A stretch of DNA of 64,000 bases from Fodinibius salipaludis (GTDB taxonomy: Bacteria; Bacteroidota; Rhodothermia; Balneolales; Balneolaceae), in assembly GCF_002287075.1 (NCBI RefSeq), contig NZ_NSKE01000001.1, forward strand, positions 372,001-436,000. The letters run 5' to 3'. Position numbers and translations under genes: made by a program. This document shows, one piece after another, positions 55,249 through 64,000 of this stretch (its first letter is position 1; every line of letters starts with the position of its first letter). The notes under the pieces are model-generated. The model saw only the letters and a program-made list of their open reading frames with translations, had not been told where the DNA came from and did no database searches.

Positions 55249-57657
55249 TTACTGGCTACTTGCAGGCGTTACCGGCTGTTCAGGATTTTCAAGAATGAAA
55301 AGCCCTTCAGTGGAGCTGGTCATAATAATAATATTACTTTCAAAATACGGGTAGTTGCTCCACGTTCCGGCAAACCCTGGCTCATCTTCCCCAAAAGGCT
55401 CGGTATCAAAGTATCCGATTTTCTTAGGATTTTCGGGATCACTAATGTCAAGCACTTGTAATCCGCTCACGTAGTTCGACTGGTACATCATATTACCTTT
55501 GATGTAAAGGTTGTGATCCGAAGCAGAATTATCGAACAGATATTCATCAACAAATTGCGGATCATCCAGATCAGAAACATCCCAGATAAGCGTACGCGTG
55601 TGATCTACATTCCCAGTTAGCTCATCCAGCTCATCATTCTGGAAGAAATAGCGCTGATCTTCCGTCAACCAGCCCTGATGCACATAAGCGTAGTCGGGAT
55701 ATGAAACGGTTGAAAGTGCTTGCGGATTTTCTTTATCCGAGACATTAGCAAAACTGATAGCAGTTTCGTTGGCACCAATACAAATTTCTTCTCCCTGGTA
55801 CTCTTTATCAGGACCTTCATACGTTACACATTGCGCATCGTGAGTGTATCCCGTTCCGCTGCGTCCCGTTGATGGATCCGCAAAGCAGCCGGCAAACTCA
55901 GGATTTTTAGGATCCTGAATATTGACCATGTGGAGTCCTCCGCCACAGGTTTGTCCGCCTCCACTGCTTCCCACAACATAAGCAAAACCAGTATCTTCAT
56001 TAATTACAATATTGTGGACACTGTTCACCTTGTCATAAACCGTGTCCTCTTCCAAGGTCATCGGCGTACCATCAAAATCTCTCAACTTGGTTAAATCAAC
56101 TACCTGCATACCATGTTCTCCGGCATTATCAGCCACTACATATGCGTGATTTTTATAAACCTTAACATCACGCCAAGCATTAGCTCGCGAACCTTCGGTC
56201 ATGGGCAAGTTAGCTACATAAACCGGATTAGACGGATCACTTACATCCACAAAAGAGGTTCCGTTTATACGGCCGACTAATGCATACTCTTTCCCGGTTT
56301 TGGGATCGGTCCATCCCCAAATATCGTTCATACGAACGCCGCGATCGCCACCTATTTCTTCAATAGGAAGGAATGAGAGAAGATTCATATTATTACATCC
56401 AAAATGGGAAGCACTACCGTCATTGCATTCCACTTTATTACCGGTGATGGGTTCAAGAACAGAACTACTTTCGCTAACTATCCTTGAGACCACTGACCAG
56501 TTTCCGGCATCATCCATTTCTAATATAGCAGCCGTTCCCGCTCCATAATCCGCGCCGGTAAGTCCGGCAACTGCAATATCTTTATCAACGGCAACAGTAC
56601 TTGCAAACTGATCTCCCTCCTTCCGATCAGGGCCGCCTATCTTACTGACGCCAACCCATTCGCCGCTGTCTTTATTCTGTTCAAACTGATACAAAGCTCC
56701 TTTTCTATCATCGGCACCGGGCGTACCTACCCAGAGCTTGTCATTAGCTATTGCCAGTGAAGAACCGAAACCGTAGCGCGGCTGGCCATTAAAAGCCACC
56801 AACTTGCCCGTCTCGTTCCAAGAACTATCAGCCTTAGACTCAAATATAAACACTGCTCCTGATCCGGAAGCATCACGGGGTGCTCCTACAAGTACCTTGT
56901 CATTAAAAGTTTTCAGTGTAGACCCAAACTGTGCATTATCAGCCGCCTGGTCACTGCTCAGGGTAGTTTCTTTGGTCCACGACCCTTCATCACCGGATCG
57001 GTACACGTGTACTGCCCCACCTTCTTCCGGAGCTCCAACAAGCAGTTTTGATCCATCTACTTCAAGAGCTGACCCAAAACCAATTCCCTGTGCCGTATCG
57101 GGATTGGCCAAACGCTGCTGCTGGCCCCAGGATCCCGATTCTGTTTTACGAAACACATATACAGCTCCGCTGCCATCCTTTTCTCCAGGCGCACCCAGAA
57201 AAGCAAGGTCACCGCTAAGCGCTACACTGGTGCCCAAGCTACCCTTTTTACTTGTATCCGACAGTGCTAACTGTACCCTCTGGCTCCAGGATCCGTCACC
57301 AGACTTTGTAAACAGATAAGCCGCGCCTCGTTCATCATCGCGGGCCGGTGCACCGATAAGAACTGCATTTCCGTCGGTTGTCAACGAAGCGCCAAAACCG
57401 TTACCAATTTTTCCGTCAGTTGCTGATAGTTCAAGTTGTTCAGACCACTCCTCATCAGTACGCTGGTAAACATATACAAGTCCCGGCTGATGGGGATTGG
57501 CCGCCTCACCAATGAAAACTGTTCCGTCATTCACCGAAACGGCCCGGGCAAAACCTGCCATACCTTCCATTTCACCTGAACTTGTGGTCTGGGCATCCGC
57601 CGAATTAAAAGTTGCTGAAAGAAAAAGAGCAAAAAAGAATATCAGTAAACGTTTCAT
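55249..57657 (-). CDS. Choice-of-anchor B-type protein with FG-GAP and LVIVD repeats
   Basis: After a signal peptide (about 1-22, ending ADA), residues 30-390 hold FG-GAP-like repeats of about 50 residues (GFGASLTTDGNAVLIGAPAR, LGTSVALSGDLAFLGAPGE and so on). From about residue 430, LVIVD-like repeats follow (VDVSDPSNPVYVANLPM, LDISDPENPKKIGYF). This is the choice-of-anchor B pattern of exported proteins. The C-terminus ends after ILENPEQ without a type IX secretion domain. At 802 residues it is the first gene of the operon, and a 116-bp gap separates it from the kinase gene upstream. Confidence 0.85.
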   Translation of the reverse strand: MKRLLIFFFALFLSATFNSADAQTTSSGEMEGMAGFARAVSVNDGTVFIGEAANPHQPGLVYVYQRTDEEWSEQLELSATDGKIGNGFGASLTTDGNAVLIGAPARDDERGAAYLFTKSGDGSWSQRVQLALSDTSKKGSLGTSVALSGDLAFLGAPGEKDGSGAVYVFRKTESGSWGQQQRLANPDTAQGIGFGSALEVDGSKLLVGAPEEGGAVHVYRSGDEGSWTKETTLSSDQAADNAQFGSTLKTFNDKVLVGAPRDASGSGAVFIFESKADSSWNETGKLVAFNGQPRYGFGSSLAIANDKLWVGTPGADDRKGALYQFEQNKDSGEWVGVSKIGGPDRKEGDQFASTVAVDKDIAVAGLTGADYGAGTAAILEMDDAGNWSVVSRIVSESSSVLEPITGNKVECNDGSASHFGCNNMNLLSFLPIEEIGGDRGVRMNDIWGWTDPKTGKEYALVGRINGTSFVDVSDPSNPVYVANLPMTEGSRANAWRDVKVYKNHAYVVADNAGEHGMQVVDLTKLRDFDGTPMTLEEDTVYDKVNSVHNIVINEDTGFAYVVGSSGGGQTCGGGLHMVNIQDPKNPEFAGCFADPSTGRSGTGYTHDAQCVTYEGPDKEYQGEEICIGANETAISFANVSDKENPQALSTVSYPDYAYVHQGWLTEDQRYFFQNDELDELTGNVDHTRTLIWDVSDLDDPQFVDEYLFDNSASDHNLYIKGNMMYQSNYVSGLQVLDISDPENPKKIGYFDTEPFGEDEPGFAGTWSNYPYFESNIIIMTSSTEGLFILENPEQPVTPASSQ

Positions 57658-57773
57658 TGAGATCGTAGTTTAGGACTGGTTTTTATTTGCTTTTCTAACT
57701 ATTAAAATACTTGGTGACAATCAAAATTGAAAAGTAAAAAAGCGTTAAGATAAAGGAGATCTTCCCTACTCCA

Positions 57774-60404
57774 TCAAGTACCACTTATAGAACTACCGGC
57801 CCCACGTACATTTTCCTGCTCAAACGAAAAGATGAAAATTGCTCCGTCATCACGTCTAATATCCAGCGTAGCCCCAAGCTGATCGATAAGTGAACTAACC
57901 AACGAAAACCCAAGCGAGTTTTGCTCATCAATCGAAAAATCATCCGGCAAACCCCTTCCGTTATCCTCAATTACAAAAGTGATGCTCGAACCCACCTTGT
58001 TACCATTTATTTCTATTCTGCCATCCTGATGATTTGGAAAAGCATGTTTATATGCATTCGTAACCAGCTCGTTAATGATTAATCCGCATGGAACTGCTTG
58101 ATTGATATTCAAATTTATAGCATCGATACTAATGTCAAAACTGATATCGTTATTACCTGCTGTATTGTACACCTCTCTGACTGATGAAGTAACTTGTTCT
58201 ACAAAACTATCAAACGAAAGATCGTTAAAGTTCTCGGCTTCGTATAACATTTCGTGAATGGTAGCCATTGATTGTATCCGCATCTGGCTGTTTTTCAAAA
58301 TATTTTTGGTATGGTCATTTTCTGCCGAAAAAGCCTCTAACTGCAAAAGTCCGGAAATAATCGCAAGGTTATTTTTTACACGATGATGAATCTCAGTAAG
58401 CAATACCTCTTTTTCTTTGAGCGACTGGTCCAGCTCATTCTGATATTCTTTTATCTCCGAAATATCTTGTCCGGTACCAATCAAATATGTTATTTGATCC
58501 CCCTGGAACCGTGAAGCGCTATATAAATATGGAACCAATTCTCCGCTACTTGTTAAGAACTCAGCCTGTATCGACGCTTTCCCCTCTTCAAAAACCCTCT
58601 CTATAGCCTGGGAAACACGTTCTTTATGCTTTTCGGGGAAATAATCCAGCGGATCCATGTACGATATTTGCATATCGTTGAAGCCTGTTGCCTTTCGAAA
58701 ATAGTCATTCCAGCGAATTGCATTACCATGCTGATCGAACATAAAAAACGAAATAGGAAGACTGTTAATAATTTTATCACTCAGGGCTTTCTCTTTCTCA
58801 AGCTTCTGTTTGGCTTTTACCTGACTGGTAATATCCTGTACGGCGCCAATAACATGTGATATAGATCCGTCATCTTCATACATGATCTTTCCTGAGTGAC
58901 GAACCCAGCGTACCTTATCATCAGATATAAGCAACCGATGTTCAAAATCCTGAAAAGGTTCTCCCGATTTAATACGATTTGTAATATCGTCGATAATAGA
59001 AATATCTTCGGGATGTACTCTTTCCTTAAAAAGTTCTACCGAAGGCTTCTGAGCCACATTATCAATATCATAGATATCGTACACTTTCGGCGACCACAGG
59101 AGCGAATTATTCTTGAGATCCCAGCGCCAACTACCCAAGTCAGCAAGCTCCTGACCTATCCGCATATTGGTTAAGGTATGTCTCAATTTATCTTGTGTCT
59201 CACGCAGGTCAGAAATATCAACTCCAATGCAGGCAATATAATTACGGTCATCCATCGTAAATTGAAAACTCGTCAGTGCATAAGGTATCAGTCCCTGCTC
59301 TTTTGTTTTTAGATTTCCTTCGGCTTCTCCCTCTCCTGTAGCCAATACCTGCTTAAAAGCTATTTCAAGCAGTTCTGAGTCATCTTCAGCAAAATGATCA
59401 AACAAAGCTGAATCCTCAATTTCTGAGTTAGACTTACCTACCAATTGTTTGAAGTTTTTATTCCACCGCTGCAAGATTCCGTCTTCATCTGTCAAACAAA
59501 ATAGACCGGGCAAATTGTTGATAATATTATCTGAAAATAGCTTTTCAGACTCCAGTTCTTGCAGTACTTTGTCACGACGACTAATGTCTCTACCCGTCAT
59601 ATACCATCGATTCTGATAAAAGGTAAAGCTCAATTTTAATTTCACTACTTCTTCCTCTTTGGACAAGAAGCGTACAACAAATGACCCTTCGACGTTTTTA
59701 GGCTCGCTTAAAAATGTTCTCACTTCATCTCTCAGGTCCTCATCAACAATACGCTCTCCAAACCGCTTACCATCCAATTCTGATTTTGAACAACTTAACA
59801 AAGATAAAGTCTCATTATTAACTTCGAGATATTTTAGACTGTCGGGATCGATAATCGCCTGAATATCAGAAGAGTTTTGTAAAAGAATATCAGCCTTTTT
59901 AAGCTGGGCATTCTTTTTGATCAGCTCAAACCTAGAAACCACCTCTTTGCTAATCATTTTAAGACTCTCTTTCTGCTGTGAGGTTAGTGACCGCTCTTCT
60001 CTATCAATAACACAGATCGCACCAATATTATGCCCCTCGTTAGTTTTCAGCGGGACCCCAGCATAAAACCGGATATGTGGCTCTCCCTCTACCAAGGGGC
60101 TTTCAGTAAATCGTTCATCCTCAATCGCATTTTCGACGATCATAATATCATGATCCTGAATCGTATGATGGCAAAAACTTTCTTCTCTCGATATTTTCGT
60201 TATATCCCAGCCCACACTTGCTTTGGTAAACTGTGTGTTTGCCCCTAATACGTTGATTAACGAAATGGGCGTTTCGCAAATCTTTGAAGCAAGAGTAACT
60301 AAATTGTTTAACTCCTCCTCGATATCTCTATCGGTTAGATTATACTCTGCTAATTTCCCAAGGCGTTCTTTTTCACCCATATCGGAGATATTAGATTGTG
60401 ACAT
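57774..60404 (-). CDS. GAF/multi-PAS sensor histidine kinase, HisKA_2 family
   Basis: This 876-residue protein has no transmembrane segment and is probably cytoplasmic. A GAF domain (about 25-160) carries CHHTIQD and FYAGVPLKT. Four PAS-like modules follow (about 165-275, 290-395, 405-525, 535-650). The HisKA_2 dimerisation box EIHHRVKNNLAIISGLL has His673-His674 with the acceptor next to Arg. The HATPase domain (about 750-865) shows NELVTNAYKHAF and DNGRGLPDDF. It has no receiver domain. No response regulator is adjacent. It is divergent from the binding-protein gene. Confidence 0.92.
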   Translation of the reverse strand: MSQSNISDMGEKERLGKLAEYNLTDRDIEEELNNLVTLASKICETPISLINVLGANTQFTKASVGWDITKISREESFCHHTIQDHDIMIVENAIEDERFTESPLVEGEPHIRFYAGVPLKTNEGHNIGAICVIDREERSLTSQQKESLKMISKEVVSRFELIKKNAQLKKADILLQNSSDIQAIIDPDSLKYLEVNNETLSLLSCSKSELDGKRFGERIVDEDLRDEVRTFLSEPKNVEGSFVVRFLSKEEEVVKLKLSFTFYQNRWYMTGRDISRRDKVLQELESEKLFSDNIINNLPGLFCLTDEDGILQRWNKNFKQLVGKSNSEIEDSALFDHFAEDDSELLEIAFKQVLATGEGEAEGNLKTKEQGLIPYALTSFQFTMDDRNYIACIGVDISDLRETQDKLRHTLTNMRIGQELADLGSWRWDLKNNSLLWSPKVYDIYDIDNVAQKPSVELFKERVHPEDISIIDDITNRIKSGEPFQDFEHRLLISDDKVRWVRHSGKIMYEDDGSISHVIGAVQDITSQVKAKQKLEKEKALSDKIINSLPISFFMFDQHGNAIRWNDYFRKATGFNDMQISYMDPLDYFPEKHKERVSQAIERVFEEGKASIQAEFLTSSGELVPYLYSASRFQGDQITYLIGTGQDISEIKEYQNELDQSLKEKEVLLTEIHHRVKNNLAIISGLLQLEAFSAENDHTKNILKNSQMRIQSMATIHEMLYEAENFNDLSFDSFVEQVTSSVREVYNTAGNNDISFDISIDAINLNINQAVPCGLIINELVTNAYKHAFPNHQDGRIEINGNKVGSSITFVIEDNGRGLPDDFSIDEQNSLGFSLVSSLIDQLGATLDIRRDDGAIFIFSFEQENVRGAGSSISGT

Positions 60405-61041
60405 AACTAATTATTGAACTGTAGATAATTATATTTTGAACAGCAATAGAGAAGGCTCTTCGGATTTCCTAAACCAACATTACCATACGTCTCCCTCCAT
60501 AACACAACTTGCTCAAAACTATTTTGAAATCCCTAATCTCTCCTTATCCAACTATTCTGAATGAAAAAAAGCAAGAAATGAATATCATAGAGAAGCAAAT
60601 GGGGGCCACTGCTGATATAAATATAGAAAGAATTTTACTTTAACGCACCTTACATCAATTAAAACACATATAATGATATTCTCTAAAAACCCACTTATAA
60701 ATTAAAGTAATAAATAATTTAATGATCAATTGAAATATAAATCCGCTCTAAAAATAAATGACTGGTTAGGGGCATTAGGGCCAAACTTGCAGATATTGAT
60801 GTAAGAAATGCAGCAATAGCTTCCTTAACACTCCCAACTATTCAATAGTCAGCAAGTCTGAAGGCCAGAAAAATAGTCAAGAGCAATTGTTCTACAGAAA
60901 AAAACTACTAATGTTTATGTTATTTCAACCTGTTTCTAATTGATTTTTCCATATCAAAATAAGGTTGGTATTCCATGTAATTTTTATTCAATTGCAATAG
61001 TGAGGTTCTCTTTATAAGTGTTATTTAAAATATATATTTGT
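60405..61041. other. 637-bp divergent intergenic region
   Basis: This AT-rich region separates the first kinase gene from the binding-lipoprotein gene and should hold both promoters. A 28-codon frame at 60762-60848 ends in a stop and reads protein-like (AKLADIDVRNAAIASLTLP). It has no start and is too short to call. I see no clear terminator, tRNA or repeat. Long divergent regions like this often hold regulator sites. Confidence 0.4.
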
Positions 61042-62034
61042 ATGCCAAAGTATTTCGCAACTATTCTATTGTCATTGGCTTTGCTTTCATGCAGTGATCC
61101 CCCAACAGAAATACATGTGGGCACCACTCCCTTTTTTGGGGAAACTGCTTTTTATATTGCTCAATCGAAAGGTTTCTTTGAAGATCAGGGACTGAAAGTC
61201 ATATCCCACTCAAATTCGGCAGGAAAAGAATCGTTAGAGGAGTTATTCAAGGGAACCCTTGACATTGCTCACGTCGCTGAATTACCCATAGTATACGCTT
61301 TAGCAGGGTCAGAAGAGTATAAAACAGGCGAAGACATCGACCTTAAAATCTTTGCCAATATGATCCATGTTAATAACATTCAAAAAATTATTGCCCGTAA
61401 AAGTAGCGACATTAAGAATCCTAAAGATCTGATAAACAAAAACATTGGTTTTTATGAAGGAACTACATCCGAGTTCTTTTTAGATACCTTCCTGTTAGAA
61501 CACAACATTGAGGATAGTTTAATTACAAAAGTGAATATTAATGTAGCAGAACAACTCAATACTTTGAAAGAAGGGAAAGTTGATGCCGTTGTCAGCTGGG
61601 AACCCCATGCCTCAAAAATGTTAGTAGAGATGGGCAATAAGGTACATGCACTTGATACCATGATAGATCATTCAACACTGTGGTTAGCGGTAACCTCTGC
61701 CTCATATACCAACCAAAGTCCAGAAACTCTTGAGACATATCTGCACGCTATAAAAAAAGCGCAACGGTATATCCAAAACAATCCACAAGAGGCACAAAAA
61801 ATATTAGCCAATAAAACCAATACCTCGCAAAAAGTAATCCAAAAGATATGGGGTTCAATTACGTATGATCTTTCATTGGGAGAGCAAATGCTCATCCTAT
61901 TAGAAGATCAGCATCGGTGGTTGCGTAATAATGAGCTTGTTAAGAAAAGATCTAAACCGATAAGTATTAAGGATGCCATCTATTTGGAAGCAATGGAGAG
62001 GGTTCATCCGCAAGGAATATCAATTATACGATAA
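61042..62034 (+). CDS. Orphan NMT1/THI5-type solute-binding lipoprotein
   Basis: The ATG at 61042 gives 330 residues with a lipoprotein signal ending LLSC (Cys17); the GTG at 61018 would add 8 residues. The body has the NrtA/SsuA/THI5-like periplasmic binding fold: FYIAQSKGFFEDQGLKV, IAHVAELPIVYALAG and KVDAVVSWEPHA. Ligands of relatives include nitrate, sulfonates, taurine and pyrimidine precursors; this one is unknown. No ABC permease or ATPase is adjacent. It lies between two sensor kinase genes, and its stop is 27 bp from the end of the membrane kinase gene. Confidence 0.85.
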   Translation: MPKYFATILLSLALLSCSDPPTEIHVGTTPFFGETAFYIAQSKGFFEDQGLKVISHSNSAGKESLEELFKGTLDIAHVAELPIVYALAGSEEYKTGEDIDLKIFANMIHVNNIQKIIARKSSDIKNPKDLINKNIGFYEGTTSEFFLDTFLLEHNIEDSLITKVNINVAEQLNTLKEGKVDAVVSWEPHASKMLVEMGNKVHALDTMIDHSTLWLAVTSASYTNQSPETLETYLHAIKKAQRYIQNNPQEAQKILANKTNTSQKVIQKIWGSITYDLSLGEQMLILLEDQHRWLRNNELVKKRSKPISIKDAIYLEAMERVHPQGISIIR

Positions 62035-62061
62035 TCCTAATAACCCGAGCATCACTTGTAT

Positions 62062-63831
62062 CTAATTGAGATGATGAGCTCCAATACCTTTGACCTGTAC
62101 ATTTTCAAAGGTAATTGAGAAATTGGTCCCTTCATCTCCGGAAGCAAAATCTATAGAAGCTTCAAGTTGTTCGATTAGCGATTGTATAATGCGCATTCCC
62201 AAGGTGTTTGCATTATCAAAGCCAAAGCTTTCTGGTAATCCAACACCGTTATCTTTGATATTTAAATGGACTATTTCATTCTTTTCTTCAAGGGAAATAG
62301 AAATTTTTCCCTTCTTGGCATTTACAAACGCATGTTTCATGGCATTGGTTACTAATTCGTTAATGATCAAAGCACAGGGAATAGCCTGATTGATATTGAG
62401 CATTACATTTTCCAGATCATAATCAATCTTAACTGAAGCAGTGGCATTTATCGTTTGTACAATCGTTTTGACTAACTTACTGACATGCTCCTTAAAGTTA
62501 AGTTTTGAAAAATTATCACTTTCATATAATAACTCATGGACTAAGGCCATGGATTGAATTCTCAGTTGACTGTCGCTTAACTTGTCTTTTAGGACTTCAT
62601 TTGTGCTCTCCATCGCCTGTAATTCCATCATCCCGGAAATAATAGCTAAATTATTTTTCACTCTATGATGAATTTCTTGCAATAAAACTGACTTTTCTTC
62701 TAACGATTCCTGTAGCTCTTCCTCATAGGTAACATAGTCTGTAATATCTATGCCAACGAGCTGTGCAGCCAGTTCTTCTCCATATTTAATAGGCATTGCC
62801 TGAACCTGCAGGTATCGCTGTTCTCCATCTAACCTTTGCACTTTATAAACGGTGGGTACCGTTTTCTTACCTTCTTCATGTACCTCTTTTACTTGATCAA
62901 TGGCCTGATCTGTTTGTGCTTCTTCAATAAACTCATAAATTGACTTTCCGATAAGATCTTCGGAACTCTCTGCTCCAATAATATCGACCCCTCCCGAGTT
63001 TATAAATTGTACTTTGCCTTGAATATGAATCACAATTAGGCTGGGATCTTGTTCAACTAATGTTTCCCATCTTTTTTGATTTTCCTCTGCTTTCTTCCGG
63101 AGTTGTTTTTCATTTTTAATGTGATCCTTCAATTTTTTAGCCATGGCGTTAAATTTATCAGCCAACTGGCTATGCTCATCTGCCCCCTCAATCGTAATTC
63201 GACTTTCAAGATTTCCTTCCCCAATTAATTGTGTACCTTCAAGAAGTGACGACAGTGAATTAATAATTCGTTTGCGGACACTGATAATAAGGTATACGAA
63301 ATATCCAACAATCGGAATTAGGATAAAAAGCTCGAATCGCTGATCATTTTGGAGATCCCGTATCTCTTGCCGCCGGTTCTCCTCCAACCTGTTGGAGACC
63401 GAAAGTAACAATTGAATATCCGATCTAATCCGGGCACGAGCTCGTTCTAAAAGAACCTCCTTGTTCTCTTGATCTTGATAATATTCAGGATCCTCCTTCA
63501 CTTTTTGAATGAGTGTAAAAGCTCGCTTTATTGCGGGAAGCGAATTTGATATAACGTTTCGATCAGGAAGATCCTGAATTTTGGTTCTGGATTTTTCTAA
63601 CTCATCGTACAAGTCGTTCCAGGTAGTCAGATACCGTGTTTCCTCATAAGCCAAATATTGCTCCGTAATAATATTCAATTCTGAAGCCGTTTTAGCAAAG
63701 CTGCTAACTCTTTCAAGAGTATCAAGTTGATCATTTATTTGCACAGTCGTATAAAACAGAAAGCCGAAAAGGATAAAGAATGCTCCTATTGCCAGCAGTG
63801 CAATAATATTTAAGCGTGATTTTATCGTCAT
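62062..63831 (-). CDS. Membrane sensor histidine kinase, HisKA_2 family
   Basis: The 589 residues have TM1 (about 8-30), a helical periplasmic sensor (about 31-165), TM2 (about 168-188), a HAMP domain (about 189-242), one PAS domain (about 255-370), a HisKA_2 box EIHHRVKNNLAIISGMM (His388-His389), and an HATPase domain with NELVTNAMKHAF and DNGVGLPESF. The C-terminal half is closely similar to the soluble kinase at 57774-60404. No response regulator is adjacent. It could receive a ligand signal from the binding lipoprotein encoded next to it; that is inference. Confidence 0.9.
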   Translation of the reverse strand: MTIKSRLNIIALLAIGAFFILFGFLFYTTVQINDQLDTLERVSSFAKTASELNIITEQYLAYEETRYLTTWNDLYDELEKSRTKIQDLPDRNVISNSLPAIKRAFTLIQKVKEDPEYYQDQENKEVLLERARARIRSDIQLLLSVSNRLEENRRQEIRDLQNDQRFELFILIPIVGYFVYLIISVRKRIINSLSSLLEGTQLIGEGNLESRITIEGADEHSQLADKFNAMAKKLKDHIKNEKQLRKKAEENQKRWETLVEQDPSLIVIHIQGKVQFINSGGVDIIGAESSEDLIGKSIYEFIEEAQTDQAIDQVKEVHEEGKKTVPTVYKVQRLDGEQRYLQVQAMPIKYGEELAAQLVGIDITDYVTYEEELQESLEEKSVLLQEIHHRVKNNLAIISGMMELQAMESTNEVLKDKLSDSQLRIQSMALVHELLYESDNFSKLNFKEHVSKLVKTIVQTINATASVKIDYDLENVMLNINQAIPCALIINELVTNAMKHAFVNAKKGKISISLEEKNEIVHLNIKDNGVGLPESFGFDNANTLGMRIIQSLIEQLEASIDFASGDEGTNFSITFENVQVKGIGAHHLN

Positions 63832-63964
63832 TATATAACCGTTATACCATTAAGATATATGTTGCGAATCGGCTCAAAATTGACAGTCGGCGTAAAGAAA
63901 ACCCTCTTCATTAACAAGTTCCTGAAAGATTGGCTCCTGGAGTCATTGTTTTTTAAGGAAACAT

Positions 63965-64000
63965 TTATCCCAACAGAGCTTTTAAAAACTGCTCCTTGGC
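63965..64000 (-). CDS. Possible C-terminal end of a gene beyond the window
   Basis: Twelve minus-strand codons ending in TAA at 63965 read AKEQFLKALLG. It could be the last part of a gene that starts outside the window, upstream of the membrane kinase. It is too short to be certain. Confidence 0.25.
   Translation of the reverse strand, partial: AKEQFLKALLG

Noticed and set aside
60762-60848. 28-codon protein-like stretch between the kinase and binding-protein genes
   Set aside because: No start codon and too short; mentioned only as a possible relic.

Overview
The window looks like a chromosomal segment from a marine or halophilic member of Balneolota (the Bacteroidota/Rhodothermota neighbourhood, Fodinibius/Gracilimonas-like). 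This is inferred from gene content and style, not from a marker gene. The pointers are an LptC/OstA-like pair, a GH3 plus serine-hydrolase fusion lipoprotein, an Hc1-type histone, a 29-residue AURKAIP1/COX24-type ribosomal peptide, acidic proteins, moderate GC, and the scarcity of Shine-Dalgarno sequences. I see no rRNA or tRNA gene, CRISPR array, prophage or intact insertion sequence.

Layout. 1-12829 is one minus-strand series: RqcH/NFACT, aroK, aroB, tamB, rnr and a partial HExxH/WD40/barrel protein. 12883-14111 holds an unknown gene, the tiny ribosomal peptide and HU. 14322-18671 is a plus-strand run: AGCS symporter, upp, lptC, ostA-like. 18721-28145 holds a divergent EF-G paralogue, asparaginase plus a DEDDy exonuclease, glgA-glgC, and an ABC-2 exporter pair. 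28253-35331 holds a zinc-site-less M1 aminopeptidase homologue, a zinc alcohol dehydrogenase, an inositol-phosphatase-family enzyme and tex. 35332-36517 is a gene-poor, AT-rich gap with a long inverted repeat and a possible broken small gene. 36518-43487 is metabolic: ChaN/EreA-like protein, argD, two threonine-degrading enzymes and 3-hydroxyacyl-CoA dehydrogenase, with several copies of a short dispersed palindromic repeat. 43715-50613 carries a penicillin-acylase-type hydrolase and a GH3/serine hydrolase, cytidine deaminase and amino-acid-kinase-like run. 50805-52262 has the histone, a STAS protein and a DUF gene. 52264-57657 is a three-gene operon of exported beta-propeller proteins. 57774-63831 has two HisKA_2 sensor kinases around an orphan solute-binding lipoprotein.

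The most unusual points are: (i) the orphan NMT1/THI5-like binding lipoprotein between two related histidine kinases, a candidate unstudied sensory module; (ii) the M1 aminopeptidase homologue that has lost its zinc ligands; (iii) the propeller operon; (iv) the EF-G paralogue with the catalytic His replaced; (v) a cytidine deaminase with an inactive N-terminal and an active C-terminal module; (vi) a dispersed ~26-bp palindromic repeat; and (vii) Shine-Dalgarno sequences seen only before translation or nucleoid genes. Most of the rest is ordinary core metabolism.
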